From: Dryococelus australis
Lineage: Eukaryota; Arthropoda; Insecta; Phasmatodea; Phasmatidae
Direction: 5' to 3'
DNA: 64,000 nucleotides
Assembly: GCA_029891345.1 (NCBI GenBank)
Contig: CM056993.1
Coordinates: forward strand, 224,139,924 to 224,203,923
Positions 10,611 to 21,918 of this stretch are shown piece by piece. The first letter of the stretch is position 1. Each line of letters starts with the position of its first letter. A model generated the notes under the pieces. It worked only from the letters and a program-made list of their open reading frames with translations, had not been told where the DNA came from and searched no databases. The position numbers and the translations under genes were made by a program.

Positions 10611-11730
10611 TCAGGGATATCTCTCATTCGGTTTTGTCCCCCACATCAGGATAGGGTTGATTGATGCTTCTGAAGGGGAAGGGATGTCTTCCGTTGAGGA
10701 GCATCAGAACTTGAAGTGACAAATACCATCTTGAACTGTAGACCTTAAAGCAGGAATTCCAGGATTTAACACTCCTCTTATAGGAAGATGCAATGTCCTT
10801 CCTTACATGTTTAGCCTTGTGGACAATATCCCTGTTAGAGATTGCCACTTTAAATGTCTTCTGACAAAGTTGAAGGCTTCAGGAACATTATAGACAGGTT
10901 ACTACTGGAAGCTGGTGTCATAGTGTCCTCCACTTTGGATTATTGCTTTCCAAAATTTCTCATGCAAAACAAGGATGTCAAAAAATACAGTCAGTGGTGA
11001 ATCATTCGCTCGTAAATAGTAAAATTTATACAGATCCTTTTCCCTTACCCATCATTGACTGTGCTCTTCAGCATTTGGGTATGGCACAGATATTTTCCAT
11101 TCTCTATCTTAACAATAGCTTTCAACAGTGTTTACTCGAACCCTCACATAGGAAGTACACTGCTTTTAGTACTCCCTGGAGCCAGTTAGAGTTCACTTGG
11201 ATTCCGATGGGCTCGAACTTTGGCACAGTCAGGCTCTTTCTTGAGTTTTAGATTTTGTTCTTTCAGATTATAAATTTAAATTCGCGTTCCATTATGTGGA
11301 AGACCTTATTATGTACAGTGAAACCCAAGACACCCATGTCGACCACCTACATCAGGTTCTTCTCAAAATGTGAGAGGTGGGATTGATGGTGAACCATGAG
11401 GTGACACCTAGATCCAACCCAGTTAGGTTTTTGGGATTCTCTCTGAAGGCAGATAAATGATAGATTGAGCATATGACCCCTATCTTAAATTTCACCCAAC
11501 CCAAGATCAAGGGTTTTAAAAAATTTTGGGGATACTTGGGTATTATGCCGGTTTCATCTAAGGGTATTCAAAGATTGCAGGTCCCCTCAATTTCTTATAT
11601 ATATTTTTAAAAAAAAAAAAAAGGAAAAAAAGGGGGGTTGATTTTGTCTGGGGTCCTGATCAGGAGAATTCTTTTACTAAATTTAAACATATTCTTTCTT
11701 CTCCTCCTGTGCTCCATCTAGCAGACTGAA
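10611..11730 (+). pseudogene. Gypsy reverse transcriptase, second element
   Basis: After a broken linker (10611-10860), RT blocks run to ~11730 in shifting frames. At 11035-11225: FPLPIIDCALQHLG, FSILYLNNSFQQC, KYTAFSTPW and WIPMGSNFG. At ~11290: FHYVEDLIMYSETQDTHVDH. At ~11400: NPVRFLGFSLKADK. At ~11640: FVWGPDQENSFTKFKHIL, then SPPVLHLAD, the tether to RNase H. The first catalytic Asp is replaced (ILYLNN where FxxLDL is expected) and the YxDD box reads YVEDL. A short A-rich and G-rich run at ~11608-11640 sits in the connection. It belongs to a different gypsy lineage from the 1-4030 element, judging by motif wording. Confidence 0.85.
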
Positions 11731-12110
11731 CGAAGGTTCATATTCCAGATGTATATCTCGTCGTTGGCTCTTGGGGCAAGACTCAGCCAGCGAACTGAAA
11801 AGGGGTTGGCACCAGTGGTGTTTGCCAGCAGAAGTAACTTAACCAGAACGTAGTTTAGGGATCTATGAAAAAGAAACCTTTGCCTGCATTTTCGGGCTTG
11901 AGAAGTTTGCCTCGTACGTGGAACACAATGAGTGCAATCTTTGCACCAATAACCAGGCACTCAGTTGGGTGTTGGCCCATCCCCATCAACTTAGTAAACT
12001 CGGGCGGTGGATATTGCGTTTCTCGCGTTTCCGTTAAGATCCATCATGTGTGCGGGCCGGACAATCAAGTGGCAGATGCCCTATCCCGCATGTACGACCC
12101 ATCCAAATGA
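11731..12110 (+). pseudogene. Gypsy RNase H, second element
   Basis: RNase H remnants in alternating frames. Around 11745-11900 they read VVGSWGKTQPA and YEKETFACIFGLEKFASYVE, then CTNNQALSWVL and HQLSKLGRWILRFSRF to ~12035. A shift leads to IHHVCGPDNQVADALSRM (12035-12095), the usual end of gypsy RNase H just before integrase. The E.E..A and N.ALSW blocks fit the family, although the DHKAL-type Asp is replaced by Asn. The stop at 12108-12110 and the frame changes show decay. Confidence 0.85.
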
Positions 12111-12119
12111 GACAGATGA

Positions 12120-12642
12120 CAAGATTTCTGAGGGATCACTAGGTCTGATCCAAGGATTTCCCAAGTTTTTTGTGGGTTTACGTAAAATTTAGGAGGATAG
12201 TGATTTTTGTAAACAGGTTGTGGCAGACTTAAATGGAGGGGTTTCCGTTCCGTATGTTCTAGAACAGGGTGTATTGTATTTCTCTGGTAAGAATGTGAGA
12301 GCACGCAAAGTGCTGGTGCCCGAGAAGTTGAAGCCGATACTTCTGGCATATTTCCATGATTCAGCCTTTGGAGGCCATCTTGGGGTGGAAAAGACATTTC
12401 AAAAAATTGCTGCTCATTTTGTTCGGCCATTCTCGAAGGTCGATGTGTCGGGGTATGTGAAGTCATGCGATGCCTCTCAGTGCTGTAAACAGCCTGTGTG
12501 CACCAATTATGGTCAGACTGCCCTGCAAGATGCTCTGGCTCTCTGTTCGTCAGTGCATCTGGACATTTTAGGGCCGCTCATTAAATCTCGTTGGGGTATT
12601 ATGTGCATTATAATTATTTTGGACACTTTCACAAAATTTTAA
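12120..12642 (+). pseudogene. Gypsy integrase N-terminal part, truncated
   Basis: From 12220 a 140-codon frame gives the integrase zinc-binding domain: YFHDSAFGGHLGVEKTFQKI supplies the HH pair, and VSGYVKSCDASQCCKQ the CC pair. It then enters the catalytic core at SVHLDILGPLIKS (first Asp) and ILDTFTKF. The frame stops at 12640-12642, exactly where a 107-bp inverted-repeat element begins (12636-12742). The second Asp and the Glu are not found downstream, so the rest of the element is deleted or displaced. Confidence 0.87.
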
Positions 12643-12742
12643 TAGTCTTACCCATTATCACACTGAACATAAATTTAATGGGAGCATCAAGATATTCACA
12701 GTAATTACTATGAAACACAATAATGGGTAAGACTATTAAAAT
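12636..12742. mobile_element. 107-bp inverted-repeat element at integrase break
   Basis: A perfect 23-bp inverted repeat: 12636-12658 (attttaatagtcttacccat and three more bases) against 12720-12742. Between them are 61 bp with no coding potential. The left arm overlaps the last codons of the truncated integrase frame. The size suits a very short MITE or the fused ends of a deleted DNA transposon. No convincing target duplication; aaaatttt occurs on both sides (12633-12640, 12747-12754) but is low-complexity. Confidence 0.72.
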
Positions 12743-13292
12743 AGGGAAAATTTTGAGGTAAGACAGCAAAAATTATGTAAAATGTATGTCGATTGGGTTA
12801 CTTTACCACGTTAAATGCAGGAAGACCTAACCTAACTTAAAGTAGGCCTAACTTAACAATAGGTGAATCACACATAGAGTCTATACTGATGCACTATCGT
12901 ATGTCAGCACAGCTCCCCCCCCCCCCCCCCCAGCGAATATTTTTACATGAAACTCAAAGCTTCTCAGATGTTCGAGCCCTCGTACTAAATAACAACAAAA
13001 AACAGCCAGTATGCCTTAATTTAGGGATTTACTTCCCTGCTGGAACTGAGGGCTCTGGCTTGGTGCATAATGTTTGGCCATGCTTTAACAGTATTTTTTT
13101 GAGTGAACTATGCTTGAAACAACATTTACCCAGGTTCACATATAGTCTGGAACAACGATTTTCAGCAACTGTTGGCACACTTTTGTCCTTCAGACCATGT
13201 TTTGTCCTTGCTGCATATGCACAATTTTCTTCTCACTGCCAAGGGACTGCATCCGCTGCCTACATAAGCAAGTAACAGACATACACACAGAC
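12743..13292. other. Non-coding with a 17-nt C tract
   Basis: Contains a run of 17 C residues at 12915-12931 preceded by cagct. An open stretch of 128 codons at 12889-13275 spans the C run (PPPPPPQ) and resembles nothing I know; I treat it as chance. Small taacctaactta-type repeats lie at ~12828-12857. Confidence 0.4.
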
Positions 13293-13337
13293 AGCAAAGC
13301 TTACGAGCTGACTTCCCGTCAGCTTGTAAACTTTGCT
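13293..13337. repeat. 20-bp stem, 5-nt loop hairpin
   Basis: Bases 13293-13312 pair with 13318-13337 with two mismatches around the loop ttccc. The stem arm is agcaaagcttacgagctgac. No adjoining gene is recognisable, so a role cannot be assigned; it may be the core of a decayed inverted-repeat element. Confidence 0.7.
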
Positions 13338-14835
13338 TTACTTCGGAAAGTAGGTTAACAATATGACCATTCATCTCCAAAAATAGCCAATTAAGTTTAT
13401 TTTGCCATCTCTTTTAAATAGTGAAAACACATAGTTATAAAATTTAAAAAGTGTGACGGTGTGTTTTCATGTCACTTTTACTGTATTTTTTGTACGTAGA
13501 CGTCGCTAGCTAAAAATTTAGAAGACAAAACACTGCAAACATTTTCTTGGAAATACCAGTTGTTATCCTATATACTGTTACAATGAAATATGTAATGTCG
13601 AAACTCGTCAGTGAACATGAAAGATCGCCTACATGCAATCGTAGGCTTTTCAAGGTAAAGTGATCACTTTTTTATGGCAGTGCTTCTAAGTTACTTTTAC
13701 CTTATTCGTGTCATTTTAATGTACATAATTGCGGTACTTCAACAAAAACTACCAACTATTTTTTATTTTTACTAAACCTGTACACACAATAGAATACCTA
13801 GTTAAGTGGGTTCATAACAAATTTTCTTGCTTTTTTCATTGCAACTCTACAGTGCAAATAACACAAAATTTTAAAAATAGATTTCAAAAACATAGCTATT
13901 GTTTTGTTTGAAAAAGTTATTTGATTTGAACAAGAATGTACCAACAAATAACTAATATTTATGTATAGTGTGTAATTACAACAAAATAGTACGAACTAGA
14001 AAAAAAATTGAATGTAAAATGACTTGAACATAAAAGAATGTTGAATGCATTTTTGCCCCACACCCTAGCTAACTGCACCACAGTGTAAATGTAAACATAA
14101 ATATTGCTGTTTTAACTGTTTTGCTGCGTGAAAAATTTTCATATTTTTTACCCAAAAAGTGTTAACAAATTTAAACATTTTTTACATATAAGTAATATTA
14201 TTAACTTATTTCTAACACAGAAATTATTTACATAGAATATACAGGCAGACTTGTATTTACAGGTTGTTAGATTAGCAGTTGTTAGAAAACAACTCCATGT
14301 CAGACACATTGAAAATTAGGAAAAAAAAAATCCTATTAGACTAAAGTCGAATGCCACAAGTAAGTAATATTTTCAGCATTCGAGAATAGTCGAACGTCGC
14401 AGTGAAAGAGTTAATACATAATACATTAGTTTAATTACTGTCCATAATTCACACAAGAGTTATTAGAAACAGATGTTAGGATTACATAACATTTTTGTGA
14501 ATGTAAATTTATTTTAAGATCTCTCTGCTCACACAGAACTTGTGCTTCCATTTGCTACAGGCATCTTCATTTTTTAGAAAGGAAAAATTGTTTATGTCCA
14601 AACCTTCTACCTTTCTATAATAATTGTGACAACCATAAACTGCACAATTAGGCATTTTGACATTCCACACACATTCAACCATGAATTGAAGAGTGCTATG
14701 CAGGAAATAAGACTAGACTGGGGTGAGCTGAAACAGTGACGCAGGAACGGAAGGGGGAACGTGTGCATGGTTTCACCTTCTCCCTTCGCCACCCAGCCGT
14801 GGGATGATAGGATTTTACATATTAAATGTCTCAGC
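13338..14835. other. AT-rich non-coding DNA
   Basis: Long A/T runs, no family-like translation, no tandem array. A weak inverted pair (aaggtaaagtgatcactt near 13651 and cttttaccttat near 13694) is visible but short. Confidence 0.4.
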
Positions 14836-15092
14836 TAGCTAGCACAATATTGCTTTCAAACAGACAACACTTTGTCCATCATTGCCCAGGCCACATTGCT
14901 ACAAAGTGTTTATTGTAAAATTTTTAATATCCTTAAAATTATGGGTAAATTAATGTTTACCTATACACTCAATAAATACACAAAAACATAATTTAATTAG
15001 TTTACTCATTCTTGTTCTCTTGTAGCATGGTTCCTCTCTTTAAAGAGCACAAAGTTTTTTTTGTTTGAAAGCGATATTGTGAAATGTTGCTA
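14836..15092. mobile_element. Degenerate MITE with ~70-bp arms
   Basis: The left arm 14836-14906 and the reverse complement of 15019-15092 share cacaatat, gctttcaaaca, actttgt and gctacaa in the same order and spacing. The 112-bp centre is AT-rich and non-coding. A ttagc/tagct motif marks both outer ends. Identity outside these blocks is low, so the element is old. No target duplication could be fixed. Confidence 0.65.
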
Positions 15093-15984
15093 AATCATAC
15101 AGAAAATAATTCAACATGTACAACATTATCTTTCTACTCAGCCAGTCCAGGACTAGGCAGCCACCTTAACATATTCCCTCCCATTTTTGTAATTATTGGA
15201 ATGATACTTCTCAATGATATATGTAACTACAATTAGAACATTACTGGTTTGTATGTTGATTTATTCTGTGTTATATTTTACTGTTTCTTCACATTGATTG
15301 ATGTAAGTTACTTGGTCATTATTCCATTTCCCACATATTCGGTATTGTGTGTGTTGCATATTTTTTCTATTATGTTAACACAGGTTGCTGTGTTAACCTT
15401 CTGCAAGTTGTATATTTTAAAGTTGTGCATTAACCTTGGGTTAATGCACAACTTTCCCTTCTAGAATATATTTATCCGGAAACTGTATATTCATATGCAT
15501 GTGATACACTTATCGGCGTGATTGCGCACATCTGCAAAGTAATTCAGGCTCAGCATTATTCGGTACACGTGTGTTGTGTCTGATCAGCTTTAGGTACTGC
15601 AACATTCTTTTTTAAACTATTAATAAAAATTGCCTAATTAAGCTAGAATAAGACTGTTTGCTCGCAGTTCACAACTAAGGGAACAGATCGGTCTTTCATC
15701 CCATGTAAACATAACTTATGTATGGTTTTCAAAAATATTAATATTTTTCCCAATATTTTATAATTAATTTTTAACAATTTCATTATGCCTAAATAAATAT
15801 TACTTCATTCAACTAGTTTATTTATTTTAAGAGATATAATTATCTAAGTGAACTCCATTTATTATAATTTTACTTAGGGACTTGTTATACTCTTATGTTC
15901 CTCACACAAGTTACCATACCCTGACAGACAGCTGAACTGCCCATGTAATTGTAGTCTTTCTCACCAGATGCAAGTTAACATGTT
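15093..15984. other. AT-rich non-coding DNA
   Basis: No recognisable gene. A 71-codon open stretch (15249-15464) is hydrophobic and overlaps the perfect hairpin at 15421-15453; I see no reason to call it a gene. Confidence 0.4.
15421..15453. repeat. Perfect 15-bp hairpin with 3-nt loop
   Basis: The arm agttgtgcattaacc (15421-15435) is followed by ttg and its exact reverse complement (15439-15453). A loop of three bases and no mismatch in an old AT-rich region suggests a recent origin or a structural constraint. No coding or transposon context is visible. Confidence 0.85.
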
Positions 15985-16219
15985 GCACCACAAATACTGA
16001 TGCTCCAACTCAACTCACCAGCCAGCATTCCGCAAACGTCACTTTCACATCACAACCAATTGTAGGAACATCAAACATTTTTGCACAGGAGAATTAAAAG
16101 TAATCAAAACATTTTAATGTGTACAAAAATTCCCTAACATTTCTCTGTTTTCCCTGGCTGTTTGAAATTCCCTGACTTTCCCCTGTTTTCCAGGTTTTCC
16201 CTGTCTGTAGCCACCCTGT
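15985..16219 (+). repeat. Interspersed repeat copy 2, ends gtagccaccctg
   Basis: Second copy of the repeat at 1711-1953, same orientation, alignable from caccacaaatactgatgctc to ctgtagccaccctg. The main differences are a short duplication (caactcaact) near the start and the absence of about 12 bp around tcctgatcctcag. The outer end reads CAGGGTGGCTAC in reverse complement, as in copy 1, which supports a true element terminus at 16219. Confidence 0.85.
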
Positions 16220-19200
16220 TCTGTCAACGTGATTATCTGTCAACTATTCACGTTGCCAGAGCGTACAAAGGCCCTTTTTTGAAGTCTTGCGACTATTGGG
16301 TTTTTGGGCAGGGAGTTGCGCCGCCACCTAGATAGTGTAGCGTGCAGCACAGTTTCCCTTACCTCGCTGGAGACTTGGCTCTCCTACCATTGCCACCACC
16401 CCTCCTCCCCTCCTTGATTGCACCTCAATTTTTTCTATTTAATGTTTCATTCGCATTTGCATGGCCACTTCTGTATCGATGCCCTCTCTGCCTGCCTGGG
16501 GCAGGCCTGGTCAGCTGGCTCTTTGTCATCAACTGGGGTTGCAACATGAGTGTACTACTACGTTATTGGCTCAGCGCTCAAATAATTGTCAGTAACAAAG
16601 TTTATAGTGTTAATTTAAAGTGTCAGAAGGTGTGGCTGCACGTAAGCGACGAGTGGTGGAATTTTGTACAATAAACATTTTGAGCAAATAGTTTTTCATG
16701 GTTCTACATAAATGAAGTGCTAGGGGCCTAACGTAATACTGAGGGCGTGCTGTGGATTCTTAGAAGTTGCAATCCTTTGGGCAGCACAGTGTAAATTATT
16801 ATCACGTAGTTATTGGCTTCAGTAGCTTGGTGTGAAGTTCGCTTGATTATAAATGTGTGCGCTTAGTTTGTTAAGCCGCCCCATAATGCTTTATTCTAAT
16901 GCGTGTCCACTACTCACGCGATTGCATCTTTTTTTAATGTATTTAATCAACGTTAATTTTAGGGCGGTACAGCCTTTATGGGTCGTTATCCGGTAGCCTT
17001 GCAGCCTATAAGATTTTTAATCCTTTTTAAAATGTTTCTTTTATCATACGTGTTCCTTGATGGGTGATATTCACCGCGACACATGTGAACGTAATAAAAT
17101 TTGGCGTGCACAGCGAGATATTCCTGTTATGTTTAAGCACATTAAATAGTGCAGGCAAGCATTTGGTTTTTTTTTTTTTTATTATTTGTTGCGAAAAGAG
17201 TACCTACATTGGAATATTCATTATTCCTAACGGAATATGTATAAGTTTTAATTGAGTCGTTTGAATTTTAATGTTTTTTGCTAAGCCCTTGGGAAACATT
17301 ATAGGTGTGTTCAGAAACATACACTGCTGTGCTTTTAACAAGATATTGGTTTGATCTCAAAATTATTCGATATTTTTGGTACGCCAATTGTGTCACTATA
17401 CGCTCAGTCGAGAGGCCGTTCATGTTTATTGCGCGAATGTATATTTTATTGAGACGCCCCATTGTAAGATATCTGGAATGGGCTGTTGCTATATGGGCCA
17501 AACGCTTAATGTCCATTAAATCAATCAGAGTGAGTCTCAAATACTGTTTACGAGGTCATGAAAATGTTTAGAAAATGTTTAATGTCTTTTTACGCACAGT
17601 GAGTTTACACTTTCAATGGCAAATTGTTTCATGAATTGTCTGCATAATGTTAAGAATTAGAATTGTATTCATAATTGTGTTTAAACTTGTATGTACAGTA
17701 TGACATAGATCCATTTGATGACACTACACAGACACACACATGTTAAATGTAACTTTTCCCATTCTATAATAGTACAGAAACAATCGTAATTACACACAAT
17801 TTGAATGCCTGCAAACAGCCAGTGGCGCTAGAGCCCATGACGGCGCTCACCACGCACATGTTACGTGTCCCGCAAATGCGCAAAAAGGCCAATAATTTTG
17901 AACTTTCATATAAATGTTGTTTTTCAGTGTAAAAATGTGTTGTATTGTATTTGCAGTGTTTAATATGTCTTAAAGTGTTTGTTGCTATTTTAAACTTGTT
18001 TGGTATAAAATTCAAAGTGCCGAGATTAAGAACACTGATACTCCGGCATGAACGCCATCATAAAGATACACTAAATTAATATGAAAATTCATAAGAAAAT
18101 TATAAAAATGTAAAACAATATTTAATTTAATTTGTGCCATTTTATTTCCAATAACAAAATATTTTACTCAGCGAGCATAGCACTTCCGCTTATGTGAACC
18201 CCGTAAGCGGCCATGGTAGGTCCGTGTGACGCTTGTCTCTGGACAGTCTGTCGAGGAGAGCTGGTGAGGTAAGACACTGTGACGTATGCACTACAACTTT
18301 TGTTCACTGATTTAGGTTTCCATAGACAATTTAGTTTACCAGTTAACCTTTGCTTGCGTACGTTTTTGCCAGAAATTTTCCCCAACATTATGCTTCCGCT
18401 TTATTAATTTAATGCGCCCTTGTGGCATTTTAACTTAATCAAGGAGGAGGAGTAGAAAGATGTCGGAGAGAACACGCGACCCGCGCAAATTTAATCAGGT
18501 GCCATCCTCCTATGTTTATGGTGTTTTATTGTAATTTCTGCATTATTGCTATGCGCAATTTTAAAGGCTTTGTTTTTATGTATGTATTTGAGGGTATTTT
18601 CCAGGTTTGAATATTTTACGGCAACATCACGTATAACCACGTGGCCGACTGACGCCAAGTACTTGAATATGCCATTGTTGCATTTTGAGGGCTTATTTAT
18701 GTAACATTGTATGTGCAATATTATATTAAGGGTTCTATGTTAAATTTTTGTCAGGGTTCCATGTAATTTCACACAAATCGATGCTTTTTGTACTTGATCA
18801 CGCTGTCATGTTAATGTGTGATTTTACAGCCATCAGGCATGTTACAAGATTTTAATCACGTAAATCGTAAAGAGAATAATTTTCTTAACAAGAATAATTT
18901 ATTAAATTTAATTTGCAGTTTCCACGCATAAATATTGCAATTTTACCTGCACCACGTGGTCCACCACGAACTTCATCCAGCGGAATCCGTGCCATCTCAA
19001 CTAATTTTCACACGTGTGTATTTATTGTGAATATTCATCTCGTACCCCATCTTGTTTCATGTAGCTTTTGAGGGTTAATGTAATTTTGTAATTTGTGTAC
19101 GGTGCAATTATTCCCGTCCTAGCCAGCTCTGTGTATAGGCCGTCAACACACTACCCACATGCTGGAGAGCGAGCCCCGATGAGTTTGCGTAAGTGATGCA

Positions 19201-21350
19201 GAGTAATCACATGTGTTAATACGTATTAAGGGTTTCATTTGTAATTCACAGTGTCCTGTCTTCAGGGAACAACCGTCAGTCCACCCTAGTGGTTGTTGGC
19301 CCTCTTCCCTTGTGAATGCTGTGCTTTCACGCACCTCGGTGAGATCATCCGTCTAGGTGTGCGCTAGATTAATTGTGGGCTGGGGAGCACCCAAGCCGAA
19401 TTGGCTAGTCATGACCGAGATAATCATAACTTCATTGGCACGTTGATGTGTATGCATAGTAACAATAAAAACATGTCTCACAGTGAACTTACCTCTTTCA
19501 TTTGTAGTGACAGTGTCCTAGCCATGTGTGTTTTTCAAGTGACAAATATGTTTAGTAAAAGCTTAGTATTGCTTGCATGTTTGTAAGTATGCACGGGTGA
19601 GATGGACGCACAGAACCTACAACATCCTGAGAACCCTGAGTTTCAATAGTGTGGTGATTGGTAAGCAATGCTGGTGCCAATATTATTAGTAAGTATTTGT
19701 GTCATCGTTCGTCTCGTATCTCACCCGATGGCGTCACATTATTAGATATAACACGTCAAACAACATGAATTGCAAGAAAAAATGTGTTTAAGCACTCGTA
19801 AATCCCACACCTCCAACTACAGCTGTACAATAACATCCGGCCATTTCCTACAATCCACCTGATGTCAACCTGATGTCATTAAATTGCACAAAGATCTAAC
19901 CGAATATCTAAATTGAGAATTTTACCAATACTAGTTACAAATACGATATTGCAGAGACCTATGCACATCAGGGAAATTGCAGGTTATAAAGAGTGGAAAA
20001 TATGTACGTTTTCATGAATAAAATTGTACCCCACAAAATCCCTCAAGTTCATAGCCCTCCCCACTATTGAATTTGTAGCTTAAATTGGTAATATTGTCAA
20101 CTGAGGTAATGTTCTGAAAGTCTTTTTTTGTAATTTAACATATTTTCATGTATAAATATTACAGTACATATTTTTCAATCTTTTACACCACAATTATCCT
20201 AATCTTCATAATCTTCATCTCCACTATCATTTTTGGGGTTTCTATTGACCAAGTGTTGATGCTTCAGTAAATTCGTGTTCTTTGTAATTTGTAGATTGGA
20301 ATTATACCACTTTCCGAGATTTTTTAAATATGATCAAAAAAACACAATCTGGAATTTTACCACCAACGTAAATTATACGTGAATTATTGCATAAAAACAG
20401 CAATCTTGATCACCCTCGTAACTATCACGTTATATTTACTTTTTACTGCAAACTACGTGAAGCCCCTACAAAATTGCTATTAATTATGATTAGTAATAAT
20501 CATATCTAACATAGGTTGTCAAGATATTATTTTCCCGATTTTCGAGAAAACCCCTTTCTAAAAAATTACCAAATCTTGATGTCATTCTGTATGATCACAA
20601 CATAATGATGTAGCACTACCACACAGTACCAATTCCAGGGATTTTGAACACGGTAAGCTTATTAACCTCCAAGAATACTTAATATATAGCTAAAGCATTC
20701 AAGTCTTCATCTTAACAGCTGAACAATTGAGAACATTCACATTTATTCATAATGACTAACTATATAAATATGGCATTAAAAACCTAAATTTACAAGTTAT
20801 CACATTATCGCACTTTAAATACAACAAACAAACAAAAACATACGAAACCATCCAGTAGTCGTGGCACAAAGTGAGTGATTCGAAACACTGAGTCGACTCA
20901 CCAACATGAAAGTGATTCGAAACGAGCCGAGGGTTTTTCGATTCATTTCTCTCTTTTCTATGGATTCATTCGCAATGGTTCGTTGGGCGGTGATATGTCA
21001 GACATTGAACCATGAATAGTTTTTAATTCTCGTGTGTAGTATTAGTTATATCGTCGTTGTATTGCAGTGTTTATTGGTACAGTTTATACGCTCATTTTTA
21101 CTGAAATGAAGTTAGCTTTGAATCCCAGCTTCGGAAATTATGGTACACAAGTTATCAGCTAACAGCCAACATGACAACACCAACTCTGAGTCACGCGACG
21201 CGCGACCCGTGTGGGACAAAAACCGCACAACGGCAATCGAAATTATATGAAGAGGGTTGAATTTGGAAAGCTCGCGGGGGTAATACAGAGTGTATTTTTG
21301 AGAGGCATATTTAACTAAAACTAGAATAGGTAAAATTATATGGGCCACAA
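16220..21350. other. Unrecognised DNA, no supported gene
   Basis: About 5 kb without a family-like translation. The longest open stretch (16342-16674, 110 codons, leucine- and proline-rich start) has no domain I know. Opposed open frames at 17268-17571 overlap on both strands, which argues for chance. A segment at 20876-20935 carries gtgattcgaaac twice, 44 bp apart, flanking gagtcgactc; it may be a transposon end, but no partner was found. Confidence 0.35.
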
Positions 21351-21548
21351 CATTTTATTCCCAAGACACTGTAGTGTAAATATATATTAAATGGTCTGAG
21401 AATACCATCACCATTTGTTTGCTAATAGTCTTCAAAATCATTGCAAATCGTACTTTGATTGCACAGAAGGCCTCATAAACCAACAATGTGCCATGTGTAT
21501 GATCGTTTACTTCCTCTAATTAAATATCAAAATTGAATTTTTCTATAC
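21351..21548 (+). repeat. ~200-bp direct repeat, copy 1
   Basis: Matches 21726-21918 in the same orientation. Shared landmarks in order: ttattccca, ctttgattgcac, cctcataaacca, and gatcgtttacttcctctaat followed by taaat. Copies are separated by ~180 bp of unrelated DNA. No coding potential. Confidence 0.8.
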
Positions 21549-21725
21549 TATCTTATTAATACATGTAGTATTTATAGATGTGTATATCAGATTCATTTCT
21601 CAATTTTTATTTTCTTATTTTACAGACTGCCGAACTTGCCATTTTGACCATTGAAACGACCAAAGCCACAAGTTTGTCAACATATAAAACATTAAATATC
21701 CATTGTAGCAAGATCCCATTTCCCG

Positions 21726-21918
21726 CACTTTATTCCCAAAACTGAGTAATGTAAAAAAATATTAAAATGTCTGGGGGAAACATCCACATTTTTTTTTGGT
21801 ATAACTCTTTGAAAATAGGTCTTTGATTGCACGGGTGCCCTCATAAACCAAAAGTGTGTCACCTGTAGGATCGTTTACTTCCTCTAATTAAATTTCAAAA
21901 TTTGCATTTTTCCATATT
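21726..21918 (+). repeat. ~200-bp direct repeat, copy 2
   Basis: Partner of 21351-21548. The 3' half is nearly identical (gatcgtttacttcctctaat); the 5' half is more diverged, with small indels. Either a local duplication or two elements of one family inserted side by side. No terminal inverted repeat was seen. Confidence 0.8.

Noticed and set aside
16342-16674. 110-codon open frame with a hydrophobic start
   Set aside because: No domain, no start context, no neighbouring exon-like frames, and the surrounding sequence has many comparable chance frames.
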